A stretch of DNA of 64,000 nucleotides from Paralichthys olivaceus (GCF_024713975.1 NC_091096.1:6699501-6763500), one strand, 5' to 3'. Counted from the first letter of the stretch, positions 37,501 to 50,350 are shown. Notes: generated by a model not told the origin, from the letters alone. Numbers and translations are program-made.

Positions 37501-38163
37501 AAGCTGTTCTGCCGTCAATCCTGTGTATGACAGATCTAATACACTTGCATGTTGTTTGGTCTTCTAATTTTACTTTTTCCTCATACAGTGTCAATTAAAA
37601 CGTGGAAACATTTCTCTTAATTATTTTCCCTGCCATACACGCTGTATACCAGTCAGTTGGTTGACACAGCATCAGTCTGAGGATTGCATCTATAACAGTT
37701 TAAAAACTAAAACAATATTCATCCAGATGAGCATCTGTAATCATCAATCCACACTGACTTGAAAACTATCACATGACCACTCATATACACTGGACATGAG
37801 TCAACCACTATAACAACATATAGCATAAAAATAAGAGTAGTGGTGTCTTGTAAAGATGAGAAGGTGGAACCGCTAATAAGTGTTAGCAATGTTCTGCATT
37901 TACAGCTCTTAGTCCTAAGAAACAATCAGGAAGTGAACGCAGGTGATGACATTGTCGTTTCCAAAAGTCTCCATTTTGGCTCGTCCTGACTAACCCGAGG
38001 CTCTTGAGTTTTTCAATACGATCTGCAGCCTTTCCAAAATTCCCAGTTTAAGATGCTTGAAAGTTGTGTTTTGAAATTAAAATGTAGTTTTGTGGATGTA
38101 ATCTAACACTGCTTCATGTTAACAATGTAACACTGATCACTTTTTTCATTGTTTTTCTTTCAG
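28501..38163 (+). other. Probable first intron of hic2
   Basis: Runs from the candidate 5' exon to the acceptor TTTTTCTTTCAG at 38163. No coding exon was recognised: the longest open frame here (30391-30753, 120 codons) has no family resemblance. It contains homopolymer C runs (for example around 32513 and 36001) and a (GT)-rich spot near 33935. Parts may be conserved regulatory DNA, not assessable here. Confidence 0.45.
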
Positions 38164-38247
38164 CTTCAGGTGGTGCTCGTGTAGGAAGAGAGAGAGAGAG
38201 AGAGAGAAGGAAAGAAGGAAAGAAGGAAGGAAGGAAGAAAGGTGGAA
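38164..38247 (+). other. hic2 5' leader with a 60-nt homopurine tract
   Basis: Non-coding start of the main hic2 exon. From 38183 to 38242 every base on the plus strand is A or G: (GA)n, then AAGG/AAGA repeats, ending five bases before the ATG. It is a simple-sequence tract in the mRNA leader. Confidence 0.7.
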
Positions 38248-40008
38248 ATGGAACTGCCAAATCATGCCAAACACCTGCTGCTGCAACTCAACCAGCAGAG
38301 AGCCAAGGGCTTCCTGTGTGATGTCATCATCGTTGTGGAGAATGCACTTTTCCGTGCCCACAAGAACATCCTGGCAGCAAGCAGCATTTATTTCAAATCT
38401 TTGGTCCTCCACGATAACCTCATTAACCTGGATACAGAGATGGTTAATCCCTCTGTATTTAGACAAGTGCTGGACTTCATCTACACTGGGAAGCTCCTGT
38501 CCTCATCGGATCAGAGCAGTGAGCAGAACTTCAGTGCCCTCTTAACTGCAGCCAGCTACCTCCAGCTCCATGACCTTGCTGCTCTGTGCAGAAAGAAGCT
38601 GAAGCGCAGTGGTGGGAAACCTCTGCCAGGTAAACCCTCCACCCCAGGTCCCCATAGCCGCTTACGCCTCAACAACCAGAGACTTTCCTCTTCTACCCCT
38701 GCCGGCCCCAAGAACCACTATCCTCCAACTCCCTCTGATGCCGACCAGCAGCAGCCAGATGAAGGCCTTCGGGACAAACTGTCAGATGACGAGATGTTTG
38801 TTGGCAGTTCTGGGAAGAACGGTAATGGGGGAAATGGCAGTAATGGTAACCTCAGCAGTGGAGGTAGTGCTGGGGAACCCGACCTTGGACTAGATCTGTC
38901 CAAGAAGAGCCCTCCCTCTGCGGGAACAGGCACCGATGCCCTCAGCCCAAACAGCAACTCCCAAGAATCCCCTCAATCTGCCTCAGTATCCACAACCAAC
39001 AGTGCCTCACTGGATGACTCCTCAGCCACCCTACCAGGTGTAGACACATGTGGCTCAGAAACCATGGAGCTCAACCCTTCCTCAAAAACCTCAGAGGAAA
39101 CCCAAAACCAGCCAGACGGGCCCCCACCCCAGAAGAAATCCAGACAGGGTGCTCGCAAGAACGAATGGCCTAAGAAAGAGGCGTCAGGGTTGAAGTCCGA
39201 AAATTTCGACAAGCCCCTGGTTAATGGAGTGATTGTGGGTCCTAAAGATGGCCGCTCCTCTGGGGTGGGAGGGGGCAGTGGTAGCAGCTTTGCCTCGGAC
39301 CAGTCGTTCCAGTGTAAAGATGAGGAAGAGGGAGGAGAAAACGGCCAGGACCACAGCGATGAAAGCGGTCAAAGTGATGGAGAGAGTGCCGGAGGTGGAG
39401 GAGGAACAGGAGGGGGAACTCAGAGCGCCAACTACGTGTACAGGCAGGAAGGGTTCGAGCCCGCATTTGGGGACAACCTCTACGTGTGCATTCCCTGTGG
39501 TAAGGGCTTCCCCAGTTCTGAGCAGCTCAACGCTCACGTGGAGACTCACACTGAGGATGAGCTCTACATCAAAGAAGAGGGGGGGACCTTCATGAAAGAG
39601 GAAGACGAGGAGGAGGCGGAGGACCTCTCGGCCCCTGTAGGTCCCTCCAACTTTGGCTCCGAAACACGTCCATTCAAGTGCACAGTCTGCAGTAAGAGCT
39701 ACAAAGACCCAGCAACACTGAGACAACACGAAAAGAGCCACTGGCTGACCAGGCCCTTCCCCTGCAACATCTGTGGCAAAATGTTCACCCAGAGGGGCAC
39801 CATGACGCGCCACATGCGCAGCCACCTTGGCCTCAAGCCCTTTGCATGTGAAGAGTGTGGCATGAGGTTCACACGCCAGTACCGTCTGACAGAGCACATG
39901 CGGGTCCACTCTGGGGAGAAGCCGTACGAATGCCAGCTATGCGGGGGGAAGTTTACCCAGCAGCGCAACCTCATCAGTCACCTGAGAATGCACACCTCAC
40001 CCTCTTAG
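38248..40008 (+). CDS. hic2: Hypermethylated in cancer 2, BTB/POZ zinc-finger repressor
   Basis: Nuclear sequence-specific repressor of the HIC family; vertebrate HIC2 recruits CtBP and regulates development and fetal globin control (BCL11A). 586 aa in one exon. The start MELPNHAKHLLLQL matches the HIC2 N-terminus; a GTG two codons earlier is not used. BTB/POZ domain about 1-115 (FLCDVIIVVENALFRAHKN, VLDFIYTGKLL, SYLQLHDLAALCRKKLKR). Middle region is low-complexity Ser/Asn/Gly, with the CtBP-binding GLDLSKK at 214-220 and SUMO-type IKEE and MKEE sites before the distal fingers. Five C2H2 fingers: 414-434, then after a gap 478-498, 506-526, 534-554 and 562-582 with seven-residue linkers. The C-terminus HLRMHTSPS is diagnostic of HIC2; HIC1 continues much further. 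Confidence 0.97.
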   Translation: MELPNHAKHLLLQLNQQRAKGFLCDVIIVVENALFRAHKNILAASSIYFKSLVLHDNLINLDTEMVNPSVFRQVLDFIYTGKLLSSSDQSSEQNFSALLTAASYLQLHDLAALCRKKLKRSGGKPLPGKPSTPGPHSRLRLNNQRLSSSTPAGPKNHYPPTPSDADQQQPDEGLRDKLSDDEMFVGSSGKNGNGGNGSNGNLSSGGSAGEPDLGLDLSKKSPPSAGTGTDALSPNSNSQESPQSASVSTTNSASLDDSSATLPGVDTCGSETMELNPSSKTSEETQNQPDGPPPQKKSRQGARKNEWPKKEASGLKSENFDKPLVNGVIVGPKDGRSSGVGGGSGSSFASDQSFQCKDEEEGGENGQDHSDESGQSDGESAGGGGGTGGGTQSANYVYRQEGFEPAFGDNLYVCIPCGKGFPSSEQLNAHVETHTEDELYIKEEGGTFMKEEDEEEAEDLSAPVGPSNFGSETRPFKCTVCSKSYKDPATLRQHEKSHWLTRPFPCNICGKMFTQRGTMTRHMRSHLGLKPFACEECGMRFTRQYRLTEHMRVHSGEKPYECQLCGGKFTQQRNLISHLRMHTSPS

Positions 40009-42715
40009 AAATGCATCATGCCAAAGAACTCTGGGAATCGAAAACATTTCTCTACCTTTTTTTCCATCTCAAAAGCAAAGAAACGCACACAAACGCATTG
40101 ACACGCAGACTCACATAGTTCTACATATGAATTCCAGTTTACGACACCTTGGCTAAGTGAATGATGTTGCTGTTAGCCACAGTGGGCTCTTGGTGATGGT
40201 GGGATCTCGTTGACGCAGGGATCGTGTCGTCGTTTATATCATTCACTCACCTCTCAGGAGTTCTAGATGAACAATGTACTCCTGTCACTCTCCAAAGTCA
40301 CGAAGCCATGGTGGAGTGGCAAGACTTCTGGTCTGCGTTGCAAGTCTCTCAAATGTGAATGTGGGAACTAATATAATGTCAAACCCCCTCACCTCATACC
40401 CCTCTGCAACCTTCCTCTCTACCTTTGAGCATTGAGTCTTTGAGTTTTTCAGATTGTTCCTCAGACAGATTAACTCGAGAGTCCCCTCTGCACTTCAGTG
40501 CTGTTTTGACCAAAAACCCGTGCAAACAAAACTGGCAATAATTCAGCTAAAAGATTATTTTTACCCTGACAGCTTTATGTCCTTCGTTACGTTGGTGACG
40601 GGGGATCTGTATGTAAGAGGAGGGATAACTGGGTTTGGGACCATCTGCATGCTTTAACTGAAAGTCCTGAAAGAAAGTTCATGGTGGGATAACATTGGAT
40701 TAAGTTTTAGTTTTTACAGAAAACAGATTCTCAAAGTCCTTCTCTACAGCTGTGCACAGTAATATAGAGAGGATTGTTTTCAGCTTTGCCTGCTAGTGCT
40801 TCCAGGATTAATCCTGGTTGGAAAGATGAACCCTTTGAGGTACTTGTTTTACTTAAAGAACTTGTAATGTTTCAGTGAATGTTTAAACTGGAAGGTCTTG
40901 GGATTTTTCTTGTGGAGGGGAGGGATTTGGGTTGGGGGTGGGTGGGGTTTAACGGGGGTAAGAAAAGGGTGTTATAGCCTGAACATTATGTTCAGTGGGT
41001 ACGTTTATTTTATTTTTTGTCTGTATAGCTTTCCTCCCCTCAGAAAAAAAAAAAGAAAAGTCTATTTATATAGGCTTGTGACCTCGCTACCTCTGATTAC
41101 TCTTACGAACTCTGTTGATTAGTTGAAAGTTCCTATGTAATTAATTGTAAAAAGTGTGTAGATTATGGTAACTTTTCACCTAATGCTTTAACCTGCCCAT
41201 CTCTCAACACAGGTTTTTTTTAATGCTCATAGATTTTACACATTAATATTGTTTTAGCTGTTGTTTTTTCTTGTCAAATATAGCTTTTCTGGTGCCCTGC
41301 TCAGTGTGGCCCCACCTCAAAGTGTACTGTAGCTTCCTGCCTGGAGCAAATAGTGGTTAGTTAGTTAGTTTAGATGTATAGTGTTCCAAAGATCTTATGA
41401 ATGTTGAGGAGAACAGAGCTAACTAACAAACATTGCTAGACAAGTTCATAACCAAAGTTTTTAAAAAGATGTACTTAAGATATATAGCATACTAAATTAT
41501 TTTGCTTTTGATTTTCCTTTTTGCTGTATAAAACAAATTATGAATTATATTCCAAGTCCAGACAAAGAAATCATCTCTTTTGATGGAGTTTTGGCCAATG
41601 ACTCTGAGACTGAGGAAGCTTCTTGTGGTTTGCAAGGAAAGCTTGTGCTGATTGGTGGGCTGGTATTATGTAAACTTTACCACCTGATGAAACCGGTAAA
41701 GCTTCAAACATGTTCCCTGTACATGTTTTTTTTTTTTTTTATGTTTCCTTTTGTTTGTTTCCAGAGTCCTTATCACTTTATATTCCCTGACTTTAAAAAC
41801 AGGACTTGATGACATTGTGTGTTCTGTTCAGACCAAAAAAAAAAAACAAAAAAAAAAAGATAGGATTTATAATCAGAATTTTAATGTGAAGTTCAAGTTG
41901 CTTGTTAGTTTTTTGAGCCAGACTTGTGAAAACTTGTAATAAGAAGGGAGAAGCAGAGATGCACTGGACAGCTGGAAGACTCATTGTCTCCTGCAGCATT
42001 CTTTTGTACCTGATTGTATTTCATTATATCACGAGGTGATTTTAAATTATTTTAAACCTCTAAAGCTTTACCTCATCATAAGCAACCACACGTTGGGAAT
42101 GACCCCTCTGTTGTCTGTAGGTTTCACTGAAACCTGTCCAGTGTATCTACTCTGAACAGTTACGCTGTGGAGCATGAACCTTCACTACAAGTTTTTGGTA
42201 TAGGCATTCCTCTATTATGTTGGTTTAACTGTCTTCTTGATTTCTTTTTTTTTTATTCCTCTTTCGTCATGTTATGGTCTGTGAAATGTTTGTTATCAGC
42301 TACAGTTGCAAACATCACTACCGTTTTAAGGTACCTGCGTCCTGGACTCCCTTGTTACCTGGTTATGTTGGATGTTGGCGTCTTGCTGTTGAGCAGTTGC
42401 TTTTTAGTGATTGCATGGTACATCTATAAAAAAATTTACACCCCCCCAACCCCTTCCAACAACAAACATGTTATTTATCGCCTGATCCATTGTTGCTTGT
42501 GATCTCTTCTAGCTTAAGCGGGAGTCCACAATGCATTGCCTTCAAACGTCATTGTACTTGTCAGCACTTACTGCAGTACAGCGTAATGTCTGTCGTGCAA
42601 AATGTGTTTTTGTACAACCAGATCTCTAGCCATCTCTGCAGAAGACTTGCATTTGAATGCTTGCTTGTTTGACATAACGAAGAAAAAAAAAAACTACGAA
42701 CTCCAAACTGTGACC

Positions 42716-42768
42716 ATACTACTACTACTACTACTATTGCTACTACTACTACTAGTACTACTACTATT
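42716..42768 (+). repeat. (ACT)n microsatellite
   Basis: About 17 ACT/CTA triplets with two interruptions, in the hic2 3'UTR; it accounts for a Leu-rich open frame. Confidence 0.9.
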
Positions 42769-44269
42769 CAAATACTTCAGGGATTGTTCTGCATCTGTGA
42801 AGGCAGACTCTCAGCTACATTTGTAAGACATAGTATTGTATCGATTTCTCTGTATTTTAATCATATGGGAAAAGCAGAACACTAGTTTCATATTTAAGAC
42901 AAACAGGGGGGGACTTTATCAACTAACACAAAGAGCCTTGACAAAGGCGAGGCAGCTCGAAACAAGTCTACATTTTAGTTAGTAACACAGTATGTTCAGA
43001 AATAGTTGCAAAGTTGTACAAAGAACTAAGAAGAAGAAAAAAAAGCTCATACCCAAATCCACAAACTATTTTTTAAACCAAAGCACATTTGAATGATTAT
43101 GGAACCATGTGTGGCTCTAAAAAGAAACATATGTATTTATCTCATTGTTTACATAAACTCTTACAGTTTTACAGACCTCAGTCGAGGCTCGGCCAACCAG
43201 AGAGCTGGTTTTGTGTTTTGTTTAGTTTTTTTCAAATGATGCTTCACCACAGAGGTTGCTGCCAAAATAAAAGCATAGCATCAAACATGGGGTGAACTGC
43301 TGCATATTCAATGAATGGGAGGGGTGTGTGGTTTTGGGGCACCCCCCCCCCCATCCTCTGCCAGCTGGCTTTGAGGTGACCTTGCGCCCCAGTCCCCCTG
43401 CCCTCTGGCCTGTCTTCAGATGGGACTGCAGTGATGGGGGTGTGCAGTGCATCCTTGATGTATTAATCAAAAGGCATTGTTAGTCGGGGTCTTTAGCTGA
43501 ATGTTGTGTGTCTGTGTTTTTGCCCAAGTGCACTCGAGGACTACCTCTGCTGCTCGGGTCTCTTAATTTGTGGGAGTGGGTGGGTTGGTGCTGGATTGAT
43601 TTGGGTCGTTTTCGTAACATGGTACATCTCTGATGCTGGCGGTTCATGAAACCAATCCGGAGAATGTAGCTCTGATTTGTTCACTGCATGTAAACAGGCT
43701 TATCTGGTTGTCTTAACTGTGAATGTTAATGTTATTTTACTGCTTTGGTGATGTTTTGAAAGCGTTTTCTTAAGCTGCCTGTGATCTGTGGATGAAAGCA
43801 GCACAAACCTCTGGCCGGCCGAGCCTCATACAAAGTTGGTGCAAACACTTATTGACAGTGTTCTTTTTTTATCAAATGTCTATTGTCAGTGATGAATGTA
43901 TTTATTTCCGGTCCTGCCCTCACCTCTGCAAAGAATTAGCTCAGTGTGTGAGACTGAGGTGCAGGCAGGACCCCCTTTTTTTGTTTTGTTTTAAGGATTT
44001 CAAGCTGAGAATCAAAAATGAGACACAATACATAGCCATTAACCACAATCTGTGAAGTTTTATGTTGAAGAACTGATTAAATTTTTTTGTTTTTTTTCCA
44101 AACTCAAAAAAAATGGTCTATGGCATTTAATATCTTCTTTCTCAGTTCTACCTGACAGTCTGTAGGGTTTTGATTTCATGTTAATTCACTATGGGTGTTT
44201 TTGTGCCCGTGTGTTCTTGAGTTCTCGCTGAATGACTGCACACCAGGGGAGTTGAACTTTAACCCCTTG

Positions 44270-44301
44270 AGTGTGTGTGTGTGTGTGTATGTGTGTGTGT
44301 G
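44270..44301 (+). repeat. (GT)n microsatellite
   Basis: GT run with one TATG interruption, in the hic2 3'UTR. Confidence 0.9.
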
Positions 44302-45997
44302 GACGCAGGCAGGACACTGTGACCTGCCTGTGCAGAACGGAGGCCACTGTATCTTTTCAAACTTGCTCTCCCTGGGTGTTGCCACGCTGCTGCCATTCAA
44401 AACAAACATTCACACAGCAGAAACATGCACGTAATCAACTTTTCAATCCGCTCAACGGTCATATTCCTCCGCGACTATTGTTACAGTCTTAAACCACTTG
44501 CCACTTCTTCAATCTGTTTTACATGATGTTTTATGTTGTTTTAAGTGTCTGTTAGCCCCACGTTGGAGGATTGTAGAAACCTTGGGTGAGATAGCTTTAC
44601 TAAGTGCACTTTGTATGTTTTTCAAAGCCTCTGGGAAGACCCAGACGCTCTCATATCAGTTCCCATTTAACTAACAGTCGACTCTTTGTCGTTCTTTTCT
44701 TACCTCCTCATTGTTACTGTGTTTGTTGGAATATCATATCATTATGCAGTGTTACAAAAGCTTTAAAAATGAATTTACAAAGCAGGAAACTCAACCGAGG
44801 CTGCACTCGGCTCCTAGCATTCAAGTTTCCATCTCATTTCTTGGCATTGTTGTTACACAATGTACGGTTGTTGCTTCTACCATCCTCTCCAGGCATTTGT
44901 ATAGTCGAGGGGCTGGTCTGTCCAGTTATTATGGAGATGTTCCTTCTTACCTCGGCAGACTAAACCAAAGCCAGTTTTAAAATGGCGTCCAGTGCCATTA
45001 AACCTCGTCGAAGCTTTACTGTCCCTTGCTTTATCTCAGATTCACCTGACCCCTTGCTTTAGTCCTTTGACCCTCTGTAATCTTTGTTGATGCACAGGCA
45101 ACCGTACCCTCTGCTCTGCTGCATTTTATATTTCACATAAGTATTAACTGTACCTCCGCTGACATTGTGCAGTAGCGACTTAAACAAAAAAACACCAAAT
45201 TACCTCAAAACTTTTGTTGTTTACAGAAATGTGCTGTCAGTTTTTCATTGTAGTATATCTCACTATTTATACTTTTTTTTTTTGCCGTCCATCTGTAACC
45301 AAAATATCTTTTCTAAAATCGAGTTTGTAGCAGCATATTTTCATATATAACCTTTAATTTACATCTGTTTTGTAGATTTCTGAAGGCACAGTGTCACCTT
45401 GATGTGCTCTGAGTTAATGGAACGATACGATTAGCTGCTAAAAAATAGTACTTGAAGAGTTGATTTAGTGGAGGCGCCCATGAAGTGGGTGCATCAAGCT
45501 TCTTCTCTGGTCCATTTTCTTCAGGAACAGCCTCTCAATAATGTATCAGGATCTGTGGGCTGAGAGGCTCTGGAATGGACATGTAGTGTCTTTGCTGGTG
45601 AATAATTAAAGGCCAAGAAGCCCTCCCCCTTGGCAAACAACACTTCATATGCAAAGGTGTACGCACCAAGGTGCACTTTTGCTGGCATGCACGCACATAC
45701 ACCTCCACTGATACGAACAAGACAGATGCAATTGTCTAGACTTCAAACACAACCTAACACACACACATACACACATACACCAGTATTTAAGGTGGGATTC
45801 TGTGTCCCCTCTGTGGCTTTTGGCAGCACCCAGGCTGGGCTCTCTCTTCATCTCCACTCCTCAGAGAGCTCGTATTCAGGTCAGAGCCACCGCCGTGCAT
45901 AGCGATGGGGCTCGCAAACTCAAAGTGTCATAAAAGTGTAATACAGCTGACCTCAGCACTCACAACCTTGCAGTCTTAATGTACAGCAGTGAGGAAA

Positions 45998-46003
45998 AAT
46001 AAA
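45998..46003 (+). terminator. Distal hic2 polyadenylation signal
   Basis: AATAAA with a downstream GGCTTTGTGTGTTTGTTTC element; best candidate for the long-isoform 3' end. Confidence 0.5.
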
Positions 46004-46020
46004 CTGTTATTTTATGATCT

Positions 46021-48876
46021 TTTCATTAAAAGCTTGATTGAAAACCAAGACTGGCTTTGTGTGTTTGTTTCTTGAGAGCAAGTCTAGACATTATCCTAAA
46101 GAATAATGTCTCCCAACTCGCAGGTCATGTGTTTCTTGTCTCATTTCAGGTATTTGCCTCGGGCTTGTTATGAACACGTCAAATTGTGACACTCTTGAAA
46201 AAGCAGTTTTCCTGTATTTGACATGTCGTCATGATTCTTCAGCCATGACTCAAGAAGATTGAGTCTTTGTGCCTCTACAACTTATTTCACGATGCCTTGA
46301 ATCGTTGTTGTGGTTGAAATGATGCTCGTTAGTAATCCACTTGTATCCAGTTTCTTTATAGTGGGGTTAAAAAGTTTTACTGCCTCTGCTGCTTTTGGAC
46401 CAGTCGTCAACAACCACAGAAGTGTTTTGTGGTTACGGCAAATGCCTCAAAAATCCTGATGCACTCTCTGCAAGTGGACCCACACTGACATTACCTCAGG
46501 GGCATTTACGGCACAAACAAAGAAACATCACTCTGCTGTAATAAACTCCCTCATGTGAAGACAGGCAGCCAGACTTAGAAAAGGTGTTTTTACTTAAATA
46601 ACGAAGTGTTCCTCAAATCTCAATGAAAACTAAACATCACATGTGACTTCTATTGACGTGGGTTTCAACTTCCACCTCCTGTAGCAGACCCAGCTGTGGT
46701 AAACACAGGGCCTTCTCCAGGCCGTCTACAGTCCCCTCCCCCCCAGCGTCTCCTTGTAATATTCCTTTTGATGCCCAGGTAGAAATGCCCATGGCTGTGG
46801 GCTGCTGTCCTCCCCATCACTTAAACACATACTTAACACAGACTCGTGCACACGCCCTCCTCAGGTATGTAGATGAGCTCCCTCAATGTCTGTCCGCCTC
46901 GTGTTGGTGTTTCTCACACCATCCTTCCATCATGTTCTTCTGTTGCTTTCTTGTCTGTAATCTCTCTCCCTTTGCCACCCCCTCTCCCCTCCACCCTTAT
47001 CTCTCCTGCCTTATTTCACATCATCCTGGCTCGGGTCAGAGTGTAGGGAGCTGGCACATTTACTGCTCCTCTGTGCCATTAGTAATGCACTGTGCCCTTA
47101 GAGGTGTCACATGCTAAATGACCCTGAATGGGGGTCGCTGAGAAACAATGGCCCTGGTGTCGATAGCCCTACCCTGCCCTCCCCCTTCCTGAGCCCCCCT
47201 CTCCCCTAACCTCAGCGCCACGCAAACACAATAGTGAAAGCTGAGGGGGGGGTGGATGGGTGGGTACAGCCTGGACATTACCCACCACAAAGACCAGGAG
47301 TGCCTGTTTGCCCGAGGTCGTTCACGCAGAGAACAGTTTTGGCACCTGGAGAACAAGCACAAAGCTCAAGAAGATGCAAATGTTGTTTTCCCAAAAGTGC
47401 CCCCACTTCTCCCAGTGGGTCTGTGAGCATGAGTGGAATTTACCAGGGTCTGCCCAGGTGGGTCCAGGCTTGCCTCTGCTCGTCCCTCTATAATCTGAGG
47501 AATGTGGATGAGAAATGCCTGGCCTGCCCATGGTGGGCGAGGGAGATGGACAGCGTCTGTTTTAAGTGGTACACACACTAACACACACAACACACACCCG
47601 CCTTTATCTCCAATGCCAGATGACCTTGTCTCCAAGCTGTTATTAAACAGAAGGTGTCTTCTCTTGTCTTGGTCACTGGCTGTGTTTTAACCTCAGGGTA
47701 AGACATTGTCTTGAGGTTTTCTTTTTTTTTTTGAAATGTTCTTATTTGCTTTGTTTCGTAAAGTTACAGTATAAAAGAAGATGATACAATTCTTGTAACT
47801 CACTAACAAGTTTGTTAGTGAGTGCTGGCCCTGCTGATAGGTGGATTCAGTCACCATTTAACTGAACCATTTCCAGTCTTTGTACAAAGCTCAGTTAACT
47901 GGCTGCTGGTTCCAGCTTTACATTTAACACACACATGTGAGAGTAGTGAATAATTCTATGTCCCAAAATATTAGTTTAGAGTCCTGTTTTTTTCTCAGTA
48001 TGTCTCTAAATTAATCAGAAAATAAAGTTTTTCTGAAATTCTCCAGTTATTTCCATGATACTGAAGTTGTAGTCTATGAAGCTTGACAGAGTAAAATATT
48101 CATCTTCTGTGTCCAATGTTTCGCCAAACAGTAGGATTTTCTAAAGCTGGAGTCATTGGAGGGATAAGTGTAGCTTCACCTGCAAGTTGATTCCTGCCTT
48201 AGCTGTGTAAAACTGAAACCAGTTCAAAAAGTTAATTGGCAGTGATCATCACGCAAACAGACCAACTATTGGTCCAAAGTTGCTGTAAATCATCAGGAAA
48301 GATATTGTTTAATTGATAGTGGAGCTGCCTACGAATGAGACTGAAACCCTCTTGAGAGAGTAGATCACCCACAAGTAGAATTTGTACATTCTGATCATGT
48401 GTGCATATATATATTCAATGTTTTGATGCACATCAATTATTAACACTGTGTTGAATTAATCCCTCGGAGTCCCAGGTTGTCTCTACAAGCATTATGAAAT
48501 GCTGCCCTCTCTACCAGTGGGAACGATCCGGGGGAATTTAGATTCACTGCCGCTTTCCTCTGATAGAAAGCTGGATCCTGTACATCCCAGGTTCCAACAC
48601 TTCATCTCTGCTTCATCTTTTCATCTCCCTGCCTCTGCCTGTGGGGCCCTTCCCTCCATCCATGTAGTTAACCATGCCCTCCTCCATCGCTGCCTCTTCC
48701 TTAGGGATGAGTGCAGTGGATCCGCTCCCAGTGGGGAGACATGTGTCTCGGCACAAAAGTGCAACGCTGCAGGCAAGGTATATACATCCATTTGTGTAGG
48801 ATTTCATTGATTTTTGCTGTGAGAGTGTGCACATATATATGAAAACACCTCGCTTTAGCTATATCTCATTATTTCC

Positions 48877-48912
<36 letters not shown>

Positions 48913-49400
48913 CCTTGACAGTACTGGTCTCATGATGGTGTGGTACAAGGATTCACTCACTCCTTCATCAATAACCCATCAGTATTGATGGGGACTGAGT
49001 ACACTCTCAGCATCAATACCTGATCTTAAATTCAGTTGGGCTGAGCATGGGGAAAATATCCAAAGCCTGTGTGGACGTTATGGCAAGAGGGCGAGGCCAG
49101 AACACACACAGACTGCATTGGATATACACACTAGAAGTTGTATGTTGTTGTGATTGTTGAATTGTGTGGATTTCTGGAAGAGTTGTATAAACTTTCTTCT
49201 TTTCTTCTTCAGCAGCCTTAAAATTATCGTTTCAATATTCCCAGCCAGGTGCAGCTTAGGCTTCTCTTTTAGTACAAAACAAAGTACAGTACCTATGTAT
49301 CTGCCTGCTTCTTTCACCGCCTTCCACTCTCCCACTCCAGAAATTAATCTTTTCTCTCTCTTTTTGTGCCCTTTTCTTTATTTCCAGAGGCCTCAGTCTG
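46021..49400. other. Gene-free DNA downstream of hic2, part 1
   Basis: No supported exon. The open frame at 48499-48810 ends in a donor-like CAAG|GTATAT but lacks an acceptor with matching protein evidence. A (CA)n tract lies at 48880-48908. Confidence 0.45.
48880..48908 (+). repeat. (CA)n microsatellite
   Basis: Perfect dinucleotide run of 14 units. Confidence 0.9.
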
Positions 49401-49479
49401 AATTGAACCGGGACTGCTGAGTCACCGAGCGCTTGACGGTGAAAGGCAGAGAAAGAGAGCAGAGAGAGAAGGGAGAGAT

Positions 49480-49810
49480 GAAGGAGAAAGAACTCGGCAG
49501 GTGGTGGGCACCGCCGCAGCTTCAGCCCGCGGAGTCTTTTCAGCTGGCACACAACTGCTTGGCTGCCACAGAGGCCCTGCTTTCCATCAGAATATTCCCC
49601 CTCTCTTCCCCCTCTTTAAACGATAAACGAGGAGAACAGGCTTGGGCCGGAATAATAGGATCCTTTCTTTCTGCCTCTGCCATGTGTGAGGACAGGAACA
49701 ATGGCAGGGACCGGGAGGGGAAATGATTCAAAGTGAGATTTTCACCTGCTCCCTTCAGACCCCAGCTCTGCTCCTTTCAGAGCATGCTAATGCCAGTTCA
49801 TTTACAGAGT
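49480..49810. promoter_or_regulatory. Candidate conserved non-coding element A
   Basis: Dense, complex, non-repetitive sequence standing out from AT-rich surroundings, for example GGGCCGGAATAATAGGATCC and GAGGACAGGAACAATGGCAG. No reading frame with protein features. Conservation is a guess from texture alone. Confidence 0.25.
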
Positions 49811-50269
49811 GGTACTGTAAGCTGTAACACACGGACACACAAAATTGCACAGATCCTTTTTTCTCTTTGTGATAGACAGTTTAGATTATTGTGCTCCAAG
49901 AAGTCCATTTGGGCAATCATACCCATTATCATCATTATCCCATTTTCAGAGCTAAATAAGAATTATAGGCCGACCAACCTGCGACATGGTACAGTTTCTG
50001 CTTTTGTTCACTGTTCTTTATTTATTTAGTGGAGTGATGGTGTGGTTGTCCCTTAAAGTTACTAGAGAGACTTTCATTAAACTTTTCCTGGCATCTTTAA
50101 AAAGTTTTCTTTCAATCTCTAAAACCTGCTCCATAGAAATAAGCAAATCTGTTCATCTGTGAGATTAAATCAGTACTTATGTCTATATAATCACGGTGCC
50201 ATTTTGAAAACTGCAAGCTGTTACAGTACATAAGCGTCGGTGTGGTGCGATCATGTCAAACAGTCCTCA

Positions 50270-50350
50270 TCAGCAGATGGAGTCCACCCAGTTGTCATGG
50301 TAATGCAGATGTGTAAATTTACATTTGTAAAGGACTTCTCATTCATGTCA
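50270..50350. promoter_or_regulatory. Candidate element B with RFX-like half-palindrome
   Basis: GTTGTCATGGTAAT at 50291-50304 resembles the RFX X-box (GTTGCCATGGTAAC) with two changes, next to TGTAAATTTACATTTGTAAA, itself palindrome-like. Confidence 0.25.

Larger units (their letters stand above)
40009..46020 (+). other. hic2 3'UTR (about 6 kb)
   Basis: T-rich, no supported exon, many short open frames. It ends plausibly at AATAAA 45998-46003, followed about 50 bp later by a GT-rich downstream element. Earlier possible signals include 43266-43271. Mammalian HIC2 also has a very long 3'UTR. Contains (ACT)n and (GT)n tracts listed separately. Confidence 0.5.

Noticed and set aside
38242-38247. 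GTG start two codons upstream for hic2
   Set aside because: Family proteins begin MELP; the ATG at 38248 fits and vertebrates rarely use GTG.
27800-46000. Clustered microRNA near hic2 (miR-130/301 type)
   Set aside because: Looked for the CAGTGCAAT seed context with a hairpin; none found.
48499-48810. 103-codon frame ending at a donor-like site
   Set aside because: No acceptor with a matching phase and no family resemblance; kept only as a note.
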